A stretch of DNA of 64,000 nt from Moheibacter lacus. GTDB taxonomy: Bacteria > Bacteroidota > Bacteroidia > Flavobacteriales > Weeksellaceae. Positions 34,769 to 43,975 of the stretch are shown in pieces. The notes under the pieces are model-generated. The model worked only from the letters and a program-made list of their open reading frames with translations. It did not search any database and was not told where the DNA came from. Every line of letters begins with the position of its first letter. Within the stretch, counting starts at the first letter, position 1. The translations under genes were made by a program, and so were the position numbers. Location of the stretch: positions 11,568 to 75,567 of the forward strand of contig NZ_JACDZE010000003.1 of NCBI RefSeq assembly GCF_014042165.1. The letters run 5' to 3'.

Positions 34769-36468
34769 GTTACCCTATTTAAATTGATTTCAAAAATAAG
34801 ATTTGTTCCTTTTCCGGGCTCACTTTCTGCAGAAATCTTTCCATCGTACAGCTGAACGATTTCCTTACATAAACTCAACCCCAATCCGGCTCCGAGGTTT
34901 TTGATGTCATTTGAGACGATACCTTGAAAATAGGGTTCAAATATTTTGTCCAAATCGGATTTTGAAATGCCTATACCGCTGTCGGAAATTTGGACATGAA
35001 GTTTTATTTTTTGATCATTTTCAACTCGAGAATGAGCAAGAACTTCAATTTTCCCGTTTTCTGTAAACTTATTGGCATTCCCCAAAAGGTTGATGAACAA
35101 TTGATGGATTTTAATTCGATCTGAATGGACATAGATTTCAGAAGGAATATCATTCTGAATTATAAAAGCATTGTTTCTGGATTCGATATAAGGATCGAAC
35201 ATATTTAAAATCGCACTGACTTCTTCATTCAAATTAAATCGACTGTTTTTTAGTTCGACTTTCTTTTCTTGATTTTTGGCGTATTCAAGGATTTGATTGG
35301 ATTGGATCAACAGAGAATTATTGGTGAATTCTATGGATTTTAAATATTCTAGCGTCTTTTCATCATCTGTTTTTTTCCTAATTCTTTGTGTGAAAATATT
35401 GATGATCTTAAGTGGAGCACGCAACTCATGACTGAGCATCCCTATGATCCGATTTTTGAAATTCAGGTTTTCATTGATTTTTCGATTGGCAGTTTTCAGT
35501 TCTTTTTCATACAAAAAAGTCAATTTGGTCGTGTAAATCAATAAAGCCAAAACAAAGAACATCAACACCATCAATCCCAGTACAGCGTATCTTCTGATTT
35601 TGTTGTTCAACGAATTTTGTTCTTCATATTGTTGAAATAAACTGGAGCTGAAATCCTCTACTTTTTTGTCATAAATGCCCATGAGATCATTGCTCAGGAC
35701 GATAAGGTTGTCATAATTATGATAAAGATTTTTGTTTTTTGTATCGATAGTCGAAATATGGCGTTCATATTTTTTCAATTCCTTTTGGTAATGATCGTTG
35801 ATGACATTGACCGTACTGTCAAAATCAGATTGGACTTGTGTCGTGTCAATTGCATTATTGTATTTGGCAATAACAAAGGTCGTATCTCTTTTCACATCAA
35901 CATTTCCCGAAATCGCATCTTTGATTCTTGGGAAAAATTTCTTTTTTTCCGTTGTACTATCCGCCACATAGTAAACTTCAACGTCCACTTCTGAAGGTTG
36001 TTCTTTGATTACGACTTTATCGATTTTCAGATTCTCTTTTTGAGGAATTGGTTTTTGGGCTGTTTGGTAGGTTTCTTCAATTAAATTTTCAAAATCTTTT
36101 AATTTGGATAATGCATCCAAACTGTCTTTTGAATTTTGAAACGAATGTTCAGAATTTCTATAGGTGTTAATGCTGTCGATGTTTCCCGAAAGATTTCGCA
36201 AAGAAGTAAAATAAGCTTCTAGAAAATCTTTGTCTTGATCCGTGATGAATTTTTGAAGGTTAATTTGCGCATGGACCAATTCTTTTCTTGAATCATCAGT
36301 CAGTGATTTTAACACCCGCATTTCTTTGATTTGATTTTCAATGGCGGTCAATTTCTTTTCATTGAAATATTCATTGTAGAAAAAAAGGAGAATGACAATC
36401 TGAATCAGAACGATAGATGCAATCAATGCATAATGAATGGGCTGTCTGTATTTGGTATTAATAATCAT
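34765..36468 (-). CDS. Sensor histidine kinase
   Basis: The 567-residue membrane kinase has a first membrane helix at about 12-32. A large mostly helical extracytoplasmic domain (33-290) includes a short beta-like stretch VDVEVYYVAD and is otherwise unlike any sensor domain I know. The second membrane helix is at about 294-314. A short coiled linker leads to the dimerisation helix with phospho-acceptor His347 in IGMLSHELRAPLKIIN, then the ATPase with N-box NLLGNANKFTENG, DSGIGIS and GAGLGLSLCKEI. The stimulus is unknown. It is the first gene of the kinase-regulator pair. Confidence 0.92.
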   Translation of the reverse strand: MIINTKYRQPIHYALIASIVLIQIVILLFFYNEYFNEKKLTAIENQIKEMRVLKSLTDDSRKELVHAQINLQKFITDQDKDFLEAYFTSLRNLSGNIDSINTYRNSEHSFQNSKDSLDALSKLKDFENLIEETYQTAQKPIPQKENLKIDKVVIKEQPSEVDVEVYYVADSTTEKKKFFPRIKDAISGNVDVKRDTTFVIAKYNNAIDTTQVQSDFDSTVNVINDHYQKELKKYERHISTIDTKNKNLYHNYDNLIVLSNDLMGIYDKKVEDFSSSLFQQYEEQNSLNNKIRRYAVLGLMVLMFFVLALLIYTTKLTFLYEKELKTANRKINENLNFKNRIIGMLSHELRAPLKIINIFTQRIRKKTDDEKTLEYLKSIEFTNNSLLIQSNQILEYAKNQEKKVELKNSRFNLNEEVSAILNMFDPYIESRNNAFIIQNDIPSEIYVHSDRIKIHQLFINLLGNANKFTENGKIEVLAHSRVENDQKIKLHVQISDSGIGISKSDLDKIFEPYFQGIVSNDIKNLGAGLGLSLCKEIVQLYDGKISAESEPGKGTNLIFEINLNRVT

Positions 36469-36729
36469 GAATCAATTTAACGACAAACAAATTGTTTTCT
36501 ATATTCAAATGGTATTCATTATAAGTTGATTAGATGGTTTTTGAGGTGTTTTTTATTCGGAAACGCCTTTCAAAACTACAAATTTATTCAAGAATGAATT
36601 GTTAAGAAATTGCCATTTGGCAAAATTGAGTTCATGGATAGGTCTTAGATTTCATTTAGAATTTTAGGATTTCTTTATCATTTTGAGGCTTGAATATTGC
36701 AAGTTTTTAGACAAATTAAAATTTGAAAC

Positions 36730-36978
36730 ATGGATACACAAGAAAAAATCGACATCATGAATGCTGTTTTGACCAAAATGGAAGACATTCAAAATACTCA
36801 ACAAAGTTTAATCGAAAAAATCGGACAAGTCGAAGTCAATTTGTTTGACATTAAATCCGAAGATTTGGACAAAGAACTCGATAAAATTATGGAGCACGCT
36901 AGTCAATCTTTCGACATCATCAAAGAAGCTATTGAAGCATTTGAGATGAAACGAAACCGTTTGGTGAATGAGTCGTAA
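36730..36978 (+). CDS. Small coiled-coil protein
   Basis: The 82-residue product is acidic and almost wholly helical by pattern, without cysteine, signal peptide or membrane segment (MDTQEKIDIMNAVLTKMEDI, then a heptad-like run). I do not recognise the family. It stands alone between the kinase gene and the HigBA locus; 260 bases of AT-rich DNA precede it. Confidence 0.6.
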   Translation: MDTQEKIDIMNAVLTKMEDIQNTQQSLIEKIGQVEVNLFDIKSEDLDKELDKIMEHASQSFDIIKEAIEAFEMKRNRLVNES

Positions 36979-37110
36979 AGGAAATATTTGATGAATATTT
37001 AAAGACCTTTCAGGTTTCTAAAATCTGGAAGATCTTTTCAGTATAAATCAGGCTCAATTCCTTGAAAATTGAAAACTTGTCTAAAAAGGGTGAATATTTT
37101 TGTCATTGAA

Positions 37111-37188
37111 TTGTCATTGCGAGGCAGGAATCAATCTTATGATGGTGAATGAAATTGCGTCATTTCGCTCTGCTGCATTTGCAATGAC
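37111..37188. repeat. REP/MITE-like inverted repeat
   Basis: GTCATTGC at 37113-37120 is repeated in reverse complement as GCAATGAC at 37181-37188, with further partial pairing of the neighbouring bases. The left end continues GAGGCAGGAATCAATCTT, close to the element at 32337-32362. The element sits in the 295-base gap before higB. Confidence 0.55.
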
Positions 37189-37237
37189 TTGGAAATCCGT
37201 GACATCGGATTTTTGTGGAATAAATAACCCCAATTAT

Positions 37238-37270
37238 TTGTAACCAATTTGGTAACAATTCTTATATTTG
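37238..37270 (+). promoter_or_regulatory. HigBA promoter with operator
   Basis: TTG at 37238-37240 and a perfect -7 element TATATTTG at 37263-37270 are 22 bases apart. Between them lies a near-palindrome TAACCAATTTGGTAA (37241-37255) with a perfect core ACCAATTTGGT. The higB ATG at 37274 starts three bases after the -7 element, so the message should begin at or next to the start codon. An antitoxin-bound operator here would block the promoter. Confidence 0.55.
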
Positions 37271-37273
37271 CGT

Positions 37274-37591
37274 ATGCGGATAATTGCAGTTAAAACTTTG
37301 AAGGATTATTGGAATGAATTTCCGCAAGCGGAACAACCCTTACTTTCTTGGTACGAAGAAGCAGAATCTGCAGAGTGGAACAATCCTAATGAATTGAAAG
37401 CACAATATAGAAATGCTTCGATTTTAAATGATAAAAGAGTAGTTTTCAATATTCATGGAAATAATTATCGATTGATTGTCGATATAGAATACAGACTTAA
37501 AATTGTTTTTGTAGTTGGGTTTGGAACGCATAAAGGATATGATAAAATTGATGCTAAACAGATAAGTTATGTTAAGACCTATAAAAAATGA
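37274..37591 (+). CDS. higB: HigB-family toxin (mRNA interferase)
   Basis: The product is a small RelE/HigB-fold protein (about 105 residues from MRIIAVKTLKDYW) with the family segments AEWNNPNELKAQYRNASIL, RVVFNIHGNNYRLIVDIEY and FVVGFGTHKGYDKID. Members cut mRNA on translating ribosomes. It precedes its antitoxin, the usual HigBA order, and overlaps it by 23 bases. A TTG six bases earlier could give a two-residue extension, but it lies within the -7 element. Confidence 0.88.
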   Translation: MRIIAVKTLKDYWNEFPQAEQPLLSWYEEAESAEWNNPNELKAQYRNASILNDKRVVFNIHGNNYRLIVDIEYRLKIVFVVGFGTHKGYDKIDAKQISYVKTYKK

Positions 37592-37928
37592 GCAACAATA
37601 TGAGCAAACGCTGGAAAGGGTTTATGAATTGATGCAGAAAGAAATAAAGCCGGATTCAAAGGATTCTGACGAATTGGAAATTCTTTCTATTCTTATTAAG
37701 GAATATGAAAATGAACATTATCCGGTTCCGCAACCCAATCCTTTGGAAGCGATTAAATTTCGTTTAGACCAAATGAATTTATCGGAAACCGAATTAATTA
37801 AAATATTGGGTGCGCGTTCGCGTAAATCAGAAATTCTTTCAGGTAAAAGAAAACTTAGCCTTACGATGATCCGTAAATTAAATGAAAAACTAAATATTCC
37901 TGCGGAAGTTTTGATTCAGGAGTATTGA
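37569..37928 (+). CDS. higA: HigA-family antitoxin
   Basis: The 119-residue product has an N-terminal helical toxin-binding part (to about 60) and a C-terminal XRE-type helix-turn-helix: NPLEAIKFRLDQMNLSETELIKILGARSRKSEILSGKRKLSLTMIRKL. It should neutralise HigB and repress the shared promoter. It overlaps higB by 23 bases. Confidence 0.9.
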   Translation: MLRPIKNEQQYEQTLERVYELMQKEIKPDSKDSDELEILSILIKEYENEHYPVPQPNPLEAIKFRLDQMNLSETELIKILGARSRKSEILSGKRKLSLTMIRKLNEKLNIPAEVLIQEY

Positions 37929-37974
37929 AATATATGATTCACACCATTCAATTTTGAATGATCAGGGGAATGAT

Positions 37975-38052
37975 CACGGATTGCAAATCCGCGCTATCGG
38001 GTGGTCTTGATATTTAGATATTATGCACGGATTGCAAATCCGCGCCATCGGG
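37975..38052 (+). repeat. Two direct copies of a 27-base hairpin repeat
   Basis: CACGGATTGCAAATCCGCG plus eight more bases occurs at 37975-38001 and at 38026-38052, differing at one base. Each copy contains the small hairpin GGATT-GCA-AATCC. Such units resemble REP sequences linked to RAYT transposases in Flavobacteria; no transposase is present here. Confidence 0.6.
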
Positions 38053-38155
38053 ATCGCCTTGGTTTTCGGGGTGAGGGTAAATAGTTCGGAGCTTGAAAAG
38101 AAGATTTTAAATAACTGAAAACAAAACTAATTTTTATTTTGTTTACAACCCAAGT

Positions 38156-38183
38156 CGCGCTCGTTTGAGCGAAGCGGAAACGA
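38156..38183. repeat. Nested hairpin repeat
   Basis: Two stems compete: TCGTTT (38161-38166) with AAACGA (38178-38183), and CGCTC (38158-38162) with GAGCG (38167-38171). It is markedly GC-richer than its surroundings and lies between the 27-base repeats and the rplC promoter. It looks like a remnant of a repetitive element. No gene is supported between 37929 and 38522. Confidence 0.45.
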
Positions 38184-38395
38184 CTGACTATCTTCACCAT
38201 CGTTTGCAACGAAAAAGTATTTCAGATGAATCATCCATTTCCAACTTTTACTTACGTTTTTAAGTTGAAGAAAAATTTCTAGATTTTGATTTTGAAGCAA
38301 AACTTTAAAAATCCTTAAAATCAATTAGTTGCAATTCTTCCTTCCCCAAACCTAAAATTCCCTAAAAACTTCTCTAAAAAATACTTACATAAAAT

Positions 38396-38425
38396 TTGTG
38401 TCGTAATAAATAATCACTACATTTG
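38396..38425 (+). promoter_or_regulatory. Promoter of the S10/spc ribosomal genes
   Basis: TTG at 38396-38398 and a perfect -7 element TACATTTG at 38418-38425 are separated by 19 bases. The predicted start of transcription (about 38431) coincides with the first base of the leader hairpin described next. Confidence 0.7.
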
Positions 38426-38429
38426 CACA

Positions 38430-38492
38430 CTCTTTTTTAGGGGAGGATTCTGCCTATTTCACAGATAGTTAAGCTGAAACCCTTATAAAGAG
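38430..38492 (+). ncRNA. Structured mRNA leader upstream of rplC
   Basis: CTCTTTTTTAGGG at 38430-38442 can pair with CCCTTATAAAGAG at 38480-38492 over 13 positions with two U-U mismatches. Inside it, TTC/GAA, GC/GC and CTAT/ATAG (38456-38459 region with 38464-38467) form a second stem-loop. The element begins at the predicted transcription start and ends 30 bases before the rplC ATG. This is where many bacteria place an autoregulatory r-protein binding site; which protein would bind is unknown. Confidence 0.55.
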
Positions 38493-38522
38493 CGAGAAAT
38501 TTAAAATTAAAATTAGTAAAAA

Positions 38523-39149
38523 ATGTCAGGAATCATTGGAAAGAAAATTGCCATGACGAGCTTGTTCGATGAGAACGGGAAAAACATCCCGTGTACCATC
38601 ATCCAAGCCGGTCCCTGCGTCGTAACACAGGTCAGAACCGAGGAGAAAGACGGTTATAAGTCCGTTCAGCTTGGTTTCGATGACGCAAAAGAGAAGAACA
38701 CTTCTGCTGCTTTGAAAGGTCATTTCAAAAAAGCGGGAACTACACCAAAGAGAAAGTTGGTGGAATTCTACGGAGATTTCGTAGATAATTTGGAATTAGG
38801 AAAAGAGGTAACCGTTGATTTATTTGCTGAAGGCGAATATGTAGACATTACAGGTGTTTCCAAAGGTAAAGGATTTCAAGGGGTTGTAAAACGTCACGGA
38901 TTTGGTGGAGTTGGACAAGCTACCCATGGTCAGCACAACCGTTTAAGAGCGCCGGGATCTATCGGAGCCGGATCTGACCCTTCACGTGTATTCAAAGGAA
39001 TGCGTATGGCGGGAAGAATGGGAGGTAAAAACGTTACCGTACAGAATTTGAATGTAGTAAAAGTAGACAACGAACAAAACCTTTTGATCGTAAAAGGTGC
39101 CGTTCCAGGTCCTAAAAATTCATACGTAATTATCAGAAGATGGAAGTAG
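38523..39149 (+). CDS. rplC: 50S ribosomal protein L3
   Basis: The 208 residues include [25 protein letters not shown] and the central loop [29 protein letters not shown] that reaches the peptidyl-transferase centre. First gene of the rplC-rpsN operon. It overlaps rplD by 10 bases. Confidence 0.98.
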   Translation: MSGIIGKKIAMTSLFDENGKNIPCTIIQAGPCVVTQVRTEEKDGYKSVQLGFDDAKEKNTSAALKGHFKKAGTTPKRKLVEFYGDFVDNLELGKEVTVDLFAEGEYVDITGVSKGKGFQGVVKRHGFGGVGQATHGQHNRLRAPGSIGAGSDPSRVFKGMRMAGRMGGKNVTVQNLNVVKVDNEQNLLIVKGAVPGPKNSYVIIRRWK

Positions 39150-39769
39150 CAGTATTAAACATCAGTGGAAAAGAAACCGGAAAGAAAGTTTCTTTAGATG
39201 ATGCGATTTTCGGCATCGAACCAAGTGAGCATACTGTTTATTTGGAAGTGAAACAATACTTGGCAGCACAACGTCAAGGAACACATAAAGCAAAAGAGCG
39301 TGCAGAGATTGCAAAATCTACACGTAAGATCAAGAAACAAAAAGGTACAGGTACCGCTCGTGCAGGTTCTGCTAAATCTCCGGTTTTCAGAGGTGGTGGA
39401 CGTGTTTTCGGACCAAGACCTAGAAATTATGATTTCAAATTGAACAAAGCCCAAAAGAAATTGGCGAAACGTTCAGTATTGAGTCAGAAATTGAAAGACA
39501 ATGAAATCAAGGTTTTGGAAGACTTCAATTTCGAAGCGCCAAAAACAAAAGATTTCATCGAAGTGTTGAAAGCATTAGGTTTGGAAACCAAAAAAACACT
39601 TTTTGTGTTGGGTGGAGCAAATGAAAATGTGTATTTGTCATCACGTAATTTGCAAAAAACCAAAGTAGTGAACAATTCAGAATTGAATGTATATGATTTG
39701 ATCAATGCATCTGAAGTTGTTTTCCTAGAAGGTTCTTTGGCACAAGTTCAAGAAAATTTAAGTAAATAA
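39140..39769 (+). CDS. rplD: 50S ribosomal protein L4
   Basis: The 209-residue protein carries the exit-tunnel loop [32 protein letters not shown] and a C-terminal globular domain. In other bacteria L4 controls the S10 operon by binding the leader; a leader candidate lies at 38430-38492. Start ATG overlaps the end of rplC. Confidence 0.98.
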   Translation: MEVAVLNISGKETGKKVSLDDAIFGIEPSEHTVYLEVKQYLAAQRQGTHKAKERAEIAKSTRKIKKQKGTGTARAGSAKSPVFRGGGRVFGPRPRNYDFKLNKAQKKLAKRSVLSQKLKDNEIKVLEDFNFEAPKTKDFIEVLKALGLETKKTLFVLGGANENVYLSSRNLQKTKVVNNSELNVYDLINASEVVFLEGSLAQVQENLSK

Positions 39770-39780
39770 AACGAAAAGAT

Positions 39781-40065
39781 ATGTCAATTTTAATCAGACC
39801 CGTAATCTCAGAAAAGGCGACAAACTCAAGTGAAGTTTTGAGCCAGTATTCGTTTTATGTCAACCCAAAAGCCAATAAATTGCAGATCAAAGAAGCAGTT
39901 GAGAAGGCATATGGCGTAAATGTTACCAAAGTGAGCACGATGATTTCAGCTCCTCAAGTTAAGTCTCGTTATACCAAAACAGGACTTCAAGTTGGGAAAA
40001 CCAATAAGTTGAAAAAAGCGATCATCCACGTAGCAGAAGGACAAGAAATCGACTTGTTTAGTTAA
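39781..40065 (+). CDS. rplW: 50S ribosomal protein L23
   Basis: The 94-residue protein is at the tunnel exit. Conserved features are IRPVISEKATNSSE, the YSFYVNPKANKLQIKEAVEKAYGV core and the VGKTNKLKKAIIHVAEG end. Confidence 0.97.
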   Translation: MSILIRPVISEKATNSSEVLSQYSFYVNPKANKLQIKEAVEKAYGVNVTKVSTMISAPQVKSRYTKTGLQVGKTNKLKKAIIHVAEGQEIDLFS

Positions 40066-40098
40066 TTAATTTAGAATTCAAAATTCAAATTTAGAATA

Positions 40099-40920
40099 AT
40101 GTCAGTTAGAAAATTAAAACCTATCACTCCCGGCCAACGGTTCAGAATTGTAAACAATTTTGACAACGTTGAGTCAGTAAAACCGGAGAAATCTCTTACG
40201 GTTGGGAAAAAGAAAAGTGGTGGTCGTAACCATTCCGGTAAAATGACCATGCGCTACATTGGGGGTGGACACAAGCAAAGCTATCGTATCATCGATTTCA
40301 AAAGAGATCGTGAAGGCGTTGCAACGGTAGAGTCAATTCAGTATGACCCTAACCGAACTGCATTCATCGCATTGATCTCCTATGCAGATGGTGAAAAGCG
40401 ATATGTGATTGCTCAAAATGGATTGAAAAAAGGTCAGACTATCGAGTCTGGAGACAATGTTGCTCCAGAGGTAGGAAACACGATGAAATTGAAAAATATC
40501 CCATTGGGTACTGTGATTTCATGTATCGAGTTGCGACCAGGTCAAGGAGCTTTGATGGCGCGTAGTGCCGGATCTTATGCACAGTTAGTAGCAAGAGACG
40601 GAAAATATGCAACGATCAAATTGCCAAGTGGTGAAAGCCGTATGATTTTAACGGAATGTAAAGCGACGATTGGAGTGGTTTCCAACTCAGATCATCAGTT
40701 AACCGTTTCCGGTAAAGCAGGTAGAAGCAGATGGAAAGGACGTCGTCCGAGAACAAGACCGATGGTGATGAACCCGGTTGATCACCCGATGGGTGGTGGT
40801 GAAGGACGTGCTACCGGTGGTATTCCTCGTTCTAGAAATGGTATGCCTTCAAAAGGTTACAAAACCAGATCGAAGAAAAAAGCGTCTAACAAGTATATCG
40901 TTGAAAAGAGAAAGAAATAA
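40099..40920 (+). CDS. rplB: 50S ribosomal protein L2
   Basis: The 273-residue protein supports the peptidyl-transferase centre. The segment [14 protein letters not shown] contains the conserved histidine-rich loop, and the basic tail ends [16 protein letters not shown]. Standard length. Confidence 0.98.
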   Translation: MSVRKLKPITPGQRFRIVNNFDNVESVKPEKSLTVGKKKSGGRNHSGKMTMRYIGGGHKQSYRIIDFKRDREGVATVESIQYDPNRTAFIALISYADGEKRYVIAQNGLKKGQTIESGDNVAPEVGNTMKLKNIPLGTVISCIELRPGQGALMARSAGSYAQLVARDGKYATIKLPSGESRMILTECKATIGVVSNSDHQLTVSGKAGRSRWKGRRPRTRPMVMNPVDHPMGGGEGRATGGIPRSRNGMPSKGYKTRSKKKASNKYIVEKRKK

Positions 40921-40923
40921 GCT

Positions 40924-41202
40924 ATGGCACGTTCATTAAAGAAAGGACCTTTTATCCATTATAAATTAGACAAAAAAGTTCAGTTAAACGTAGAATCTGG
41001 AAAGAAAAATGTGATCAAAACTTGGTCAAGAGCTTCCATGATTTCACCTGACTTTGTAGGACAGACAATTGCGGTTCATAACGGGAAACAATTCATTCCG
41101 GTATATGTAACTGAGAACATGGTAGGACATAAATTGGGGGAATTTGCTCCAACTCGTACATTTAGAGGGCACGCAGGTGCAAAAAACAAAGGTAAAAAAT
41201 AA
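40924..41202 (+). CDS. rpsS: 30S ribosomal protein S19
   Basis: The 92-residue protein has the canonical [19 protein letters not shown] start, [21 protein letters not shown] and [18 protein letters not shown]. It binds the small-subunit head with S13. Confidence 0.98.
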   Translation: MARSLKKGPFIHYKLDKKVQLNVESGKKNVIKTWSRASMISPDFVGQTIAVHNGKQFIPVYVTENMVGHKLGEFAPTRTFRGHAGAKNKGKK

Positions 41203-41209
41203 GTAGGCG

Positions 41210-41632
41210 ATGGGATCTAGAAAAAGAATCAGCAACGAAAAAATTCAGGAAGCAAACAAGAGTATTGCTTTCGCGAAATTGAACAATGTTCCTACTTCAC
41301 CTCGTAAAATGAGATTGGTAGCAGATATCATCCGTGGAGAAGAAGTTCAGAAAGCTTTGGCGATTTTGAAATTTTCAAAACAACATGCTTCTGACCGTTT
41401 GGAGAAATTGTTATTGAGTGCGATTGCTAACTGGCAAGCGAAAAACGAAGATGCAGATGTTGAAGAAGCAGGGCTTTTTGTGAAAACAATCACAGTAGAC
41501 AGCGCACGTCAATTGAAAAGAATCCGTACAGCTCCTCAAGGTAGAGCGCACAGAATCAGAAAACGTTCCAATCACGTGACTATCGTTTTAGGAACAAAAG
41601 AAGATAAAGTTAAAGCAGAAGATAAGAAATAA
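41210..41632 (+). CDS. rplV: 50S ribosomal protein L22
   Basis: The 140 residues include the exit-tunnel beta-hairpin end [21 protein letters not shown] and the helix [16 protein letters not shown] Lys/Glu-rich C-terminal tail of about 12 residues is typical for Bacteroidota. Confidence 0.98.
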   Translation: MGSRKRISNEKIQEANKSIAFAKLNNVPTSPRKMRLVADIIRGEEVQKALAILKFSKQHASDRLEKLLLSAIANWQAKNEDADVEEAGLFVKTITVDSARQLKRIRTAPQGRAHRIRKRSNHVTIVLGTKEDKVKAEDKK

Positions 41633-41633
41633 T

Positions 41634-42353
41634 ATGGGACAGAAGACTAATCCAATCGGAAATCGTTTAGGGATCATCAGAGGATGGGACTCAAACTGGT
41701 ACGGTGGAAATGACTACGGTGATAAAATTGCAGAAGATGCAAAGATCCGTGAATATTTGAAAGCACGTCTTTCAAAAGCGGGCATCTCTCGTATTTACAT
41801 CGAGCGTACATTGAAACTGATTACCGTGACCGTTACGACAGCTCGTCCCGGAATTATTATCGGAAAAGGCGGACAGGAAGTTGATAAATTAAAAGAAGAG
41901 TTGAAAAAAATCACCGGAAAGGAGGTTCAAATCAACATCTTCGAAATCAAAAGACCTGAATTAGACGCTGTTTTAGTAGCAGATAGCATCGCACGTCAGA
42001 TTGAAAATCGTATTTCTTATAGAAGAGCGATCAAAATGGCAATCGCAGCGGCGATGAGAATGAATGCAGAAGGAATAAAAGTTCAGATTTCAGGACGTTT
42101 GAACGGTGCAGAGATGGCACGTTCAGAGTCTTACAAAGACGGACGAATTCCTTTGTCAACTTTCAGAGCAGACATTGATTATCACGTAGGTGAAGCACAT
42201 ACGACTTATGGACGTATGGGGATCAAAGTTTGGATCATGAAAGGAGAAGTATATGGTAAACGCGAATTGTCTCCACTAGTTGGTTTGCAGAAAAAGCAAG
42301 GCAAAAAGAAACCGGAAGGTAGAGGTGGCGATAGAAAAAGACAAACGCGTTAA
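41634..42353 (+). CDS. rpsC: 30S ribosomal protein S3
   Basis: The 239-residue protein has the N-terminal [19 protein letters not shown], the KH motif [17 protein letters not shown] and the S3_C domain [32 protein letters not shown]. The C-terminal extension is lysine/arginine-rich. It starts 1 base after the rplV stop codon. Confidence 0.98.
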   Translation: MGQKTNPIGNRLGIIRGWDSNWYGGNDYGDKIAEDAKIREYLKARLSKAGISRIYIERTLKLITVTVTTARPGIIIGKGGQEVDKLKEELKKITGKEVQINIFEIKRPELDAVLVADSIARQIENRISYRRAIKMAIAAAMRMNAEGIKVQISGRLNGAEMARSESYKDGRIPLSTFRADIDYHVGEAHTTYGRMGIKVWIMKGEVYGKRELSPLVGLQKKQGKKKPEGRGGDRKRQTR

Positions 42354-42383
42354 TTTAGTTTAACAGATTAAAGATTAGAAGAA

Positions 42384-42803
42384 ATGTTATCACCGAAAAG
42401 AACGAAATTTAGAAAAACCCAGAAAGGCAAAATGAAGGGAAACACCAAAAGAGGTGCAGAACTTGCCTATGGGACATTCGGGATCAAATCGTTAGACGAA
42501 GCATTCATTACTGCACGTCAGATAGAAGCAGCTCGTATCGCGGCAACACGTTTTATGAAACGTGAAGGTCAATTATGGATCAAAATCTTTCCAGATAAAC
42601 CAATTACCAAAAAACCTGCAGAGGTTCGTATGGGTAAAGGTAAAGGTGCACCTGAATATTGGGTAGCTCCAGTACAACCGGGAAGAATCATTTTCGAAGT
42701 AGGAGGGGTACCTCAAGAAGTAGCAACTGAAGCTTTGCGTTTAGCAGCTCAGAAACTTCCCGTAAAAACAAAGTTCATCATCGCTAGAGATTACTCGGCA
42801 TAA
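42384..42803 (+). CDS. rplP: 50S ribosomal protein L16
   Basis: The 139-residue protein begins [18 protein letters not shown] and includes [20 protein letters not shown] with the conserved arginine region near the A-site tRNA. Confidence 0.98.
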   Translation: MLSPKRTKFRKTQKGKMKGNTKRGAELAYGTFGIKSLDEAFITARQIEAARIAATRFMKREGQLWIKIFPDKPITKKPAEVRMGKGKGAPEYWVAPVQPGRIIFEVGGVPQEVATEALRLAAQKLPVKTKFIIARDYSA

Positions 42804-42816
42804 AATCAGAAAGAAT

Positions 42817-43011
42817 ATGAAAATTTCAGATATGAATGAAATGAGCGTAGAAGATATCAAAGCGCAAATTGCGCAAGAAAAAGATAACTATGCGAAATTG
42901 AAAGTAAGCCACAAAGTGTCTCAGTTAGAAAGTCCTTTGTCTATACGTGCATCTCGTAAAACGATTGCGAGATTGTCAACAGTGTTGAACCAAAAATTAG
43001 CTCAACAGTAA
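42817..43011 (+). CDS. rpmC: 50S ribosomal protein L29
   Basis: The 64-residue two-helix protein ([17 protein letters not shown], then [21 protein letters not shown]) sits next to L23 at the tunnel exit. Confidence 0.96.
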   Translation: MKISDMNEMSVEDIKAQIAQEKDNYAKLKVSHKVSQLESPLSIRASRKTIARLSTVLNQKLAQQ

Positions 43012-43024
43012 AAACGGTCACAAG

Positions 43025-43279
43025 ATGGAAAGAAATTTAAGAAAAGAAAGAATCGGTATAGTTTCCAGTAATAAAATGGAAAAAACCATCGTGGTTTCTG
43101 AAACGTACAAACAAAAACACCCATTCTATGGGAAGTTCGTGAAGAAAACCAAGAAATATACGGCACACGACGAACAAAACGAGTGCAACGAGGGCGATAC
43201 AGTTCGCATCATGGAGACTCGTCCGTTGAGTAAAAACAAACGTTGGAGATTAGTAGAAATCATAGAAAGAGCGAAGTAA
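43025..43279 (+). CDS. rpsQ: 30S ribosomal protein S17
   Basis: The 84 residues have the OB-fold signature [21 protein letters not shown] and [23 protein letters not shown]. Confidence 0.97.
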   Translation: MERNLRKERIGIVSSNKMEKTIVVSETYKQKHPFYGKFVKKTKKYTAHDEQNECNEGDTVRIMETRPLSKNKRWRLVEIIERAK

Positions 43280-43280
43280 T

Positions 43281-43649
43281 ATGTTACAGCAAGAATCAAG
43301 ATTAAAAGTAGCAGATAACACAGGGGCTCGTGAGGCCTTGGTTATCCGTGTTTTGGGTGGTACCAAAAGACGTTATGCTTCTGTCGGAGACAAAATCGTA
43401 GTAGCGATCAAGGAAGCTACGCCGGCAGGAAACGCGAAAAAAGGAACCGTTTCAAAAGCAGTAGTCGTTCGTACCAAAAAAGAAGTTAGACGTAAAGACG
43501 GATCTTACATCCGTTTTGATGATAATGCATGTGTTTTGCTTAACGCCCAAGGCGAAATGAGAGGAACACGTGTATTTGGACCTGTAGCAAGAGAATTGCG
43601 TGACAAGGAATATATGAAAATCGTATCACTGGCTCCTGAGGTGCTTTAA
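43281..43649 (+). CDS. rplN: 50S ribosomal protein L14
   Basis: The 122-residue protein begins [20 protein letters not shown] and ends REKD-like [19 protein letters not shown]. It starts 1 base after the rpsQ stop codon. Confidence 0.98.
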   Translation: MLQQESRLKVADNTGAREALVIRVLGGTKRRYASVGDKIVVAIKEATPAGNAKKGTVSKAVVVRTKKEVRRKDGSYIRFDDNACVLLNAQGEMRGTRVFGPVARELRDKEYMKIVSLAPEVL

Positions 43650-43655
43650 AATTTA

Positions 43656-43973
43656 ATGACAATGACAAAATTGAAAATTAAAAAAGGGGACAAGGTAGTG
43701 GTTCTTTCAGGTTCTTCAAAAGGAACTAAAGGTTCTGTTTTGAAAGTATACCCTGAAAAAGGAAAAGCTATCGTAGAAGGTGTGAACAAAATTAAAAAAC
43801 ACACCAAACCCAACGCAGAAAACCCTCAAGGAGGAATTGTAGAAACCGAAGCGCCGATTTACGTAAGCAAATTGGCCTTGGTAGACAGCAACGGTAAACC
43901 GACAAAAGTGGGTTACGAAGTGAAAGATGGTAAGAAAGTGAGAATTGCTAAGAAAACCGGTAAAGAAATTTAA
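43656..43973 (+). CDS. rplX: 50S ribosomal protein L24
   Basis: The 105-residue protein contains a KOW motif ([25 protein letters not shown]) and the [21 protein letters not shown] loop. An ATG two codons later ([10 protein letters not shown]) is an equally good start. Confidence 0.97.
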   Translation: MTMTKLKIKKGDKVVVLSGSSKGTKGSVLKVYPEKGKAIVEGVNKIKKHTKPNAENPQGGIVETEAPIYVSKLALVDSNGKPTKVGYEVKDGKKVRIAKKTGKEI

Positions 43974-43975
43974 TT

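Noticed and set aside
37975-38052. A CRISPR array
   Set aside because: There are only two repeat copies with an internal hairpin, a 24-base gap and no cas genes; this fits a REP-like unit.
38127-38324. A 65-codon minus-strand frame before rplC
   Set aside because: It runs through a nested hairpin repeat and the sequence before it; the product has no family features, so it is treated as repeat DNA.
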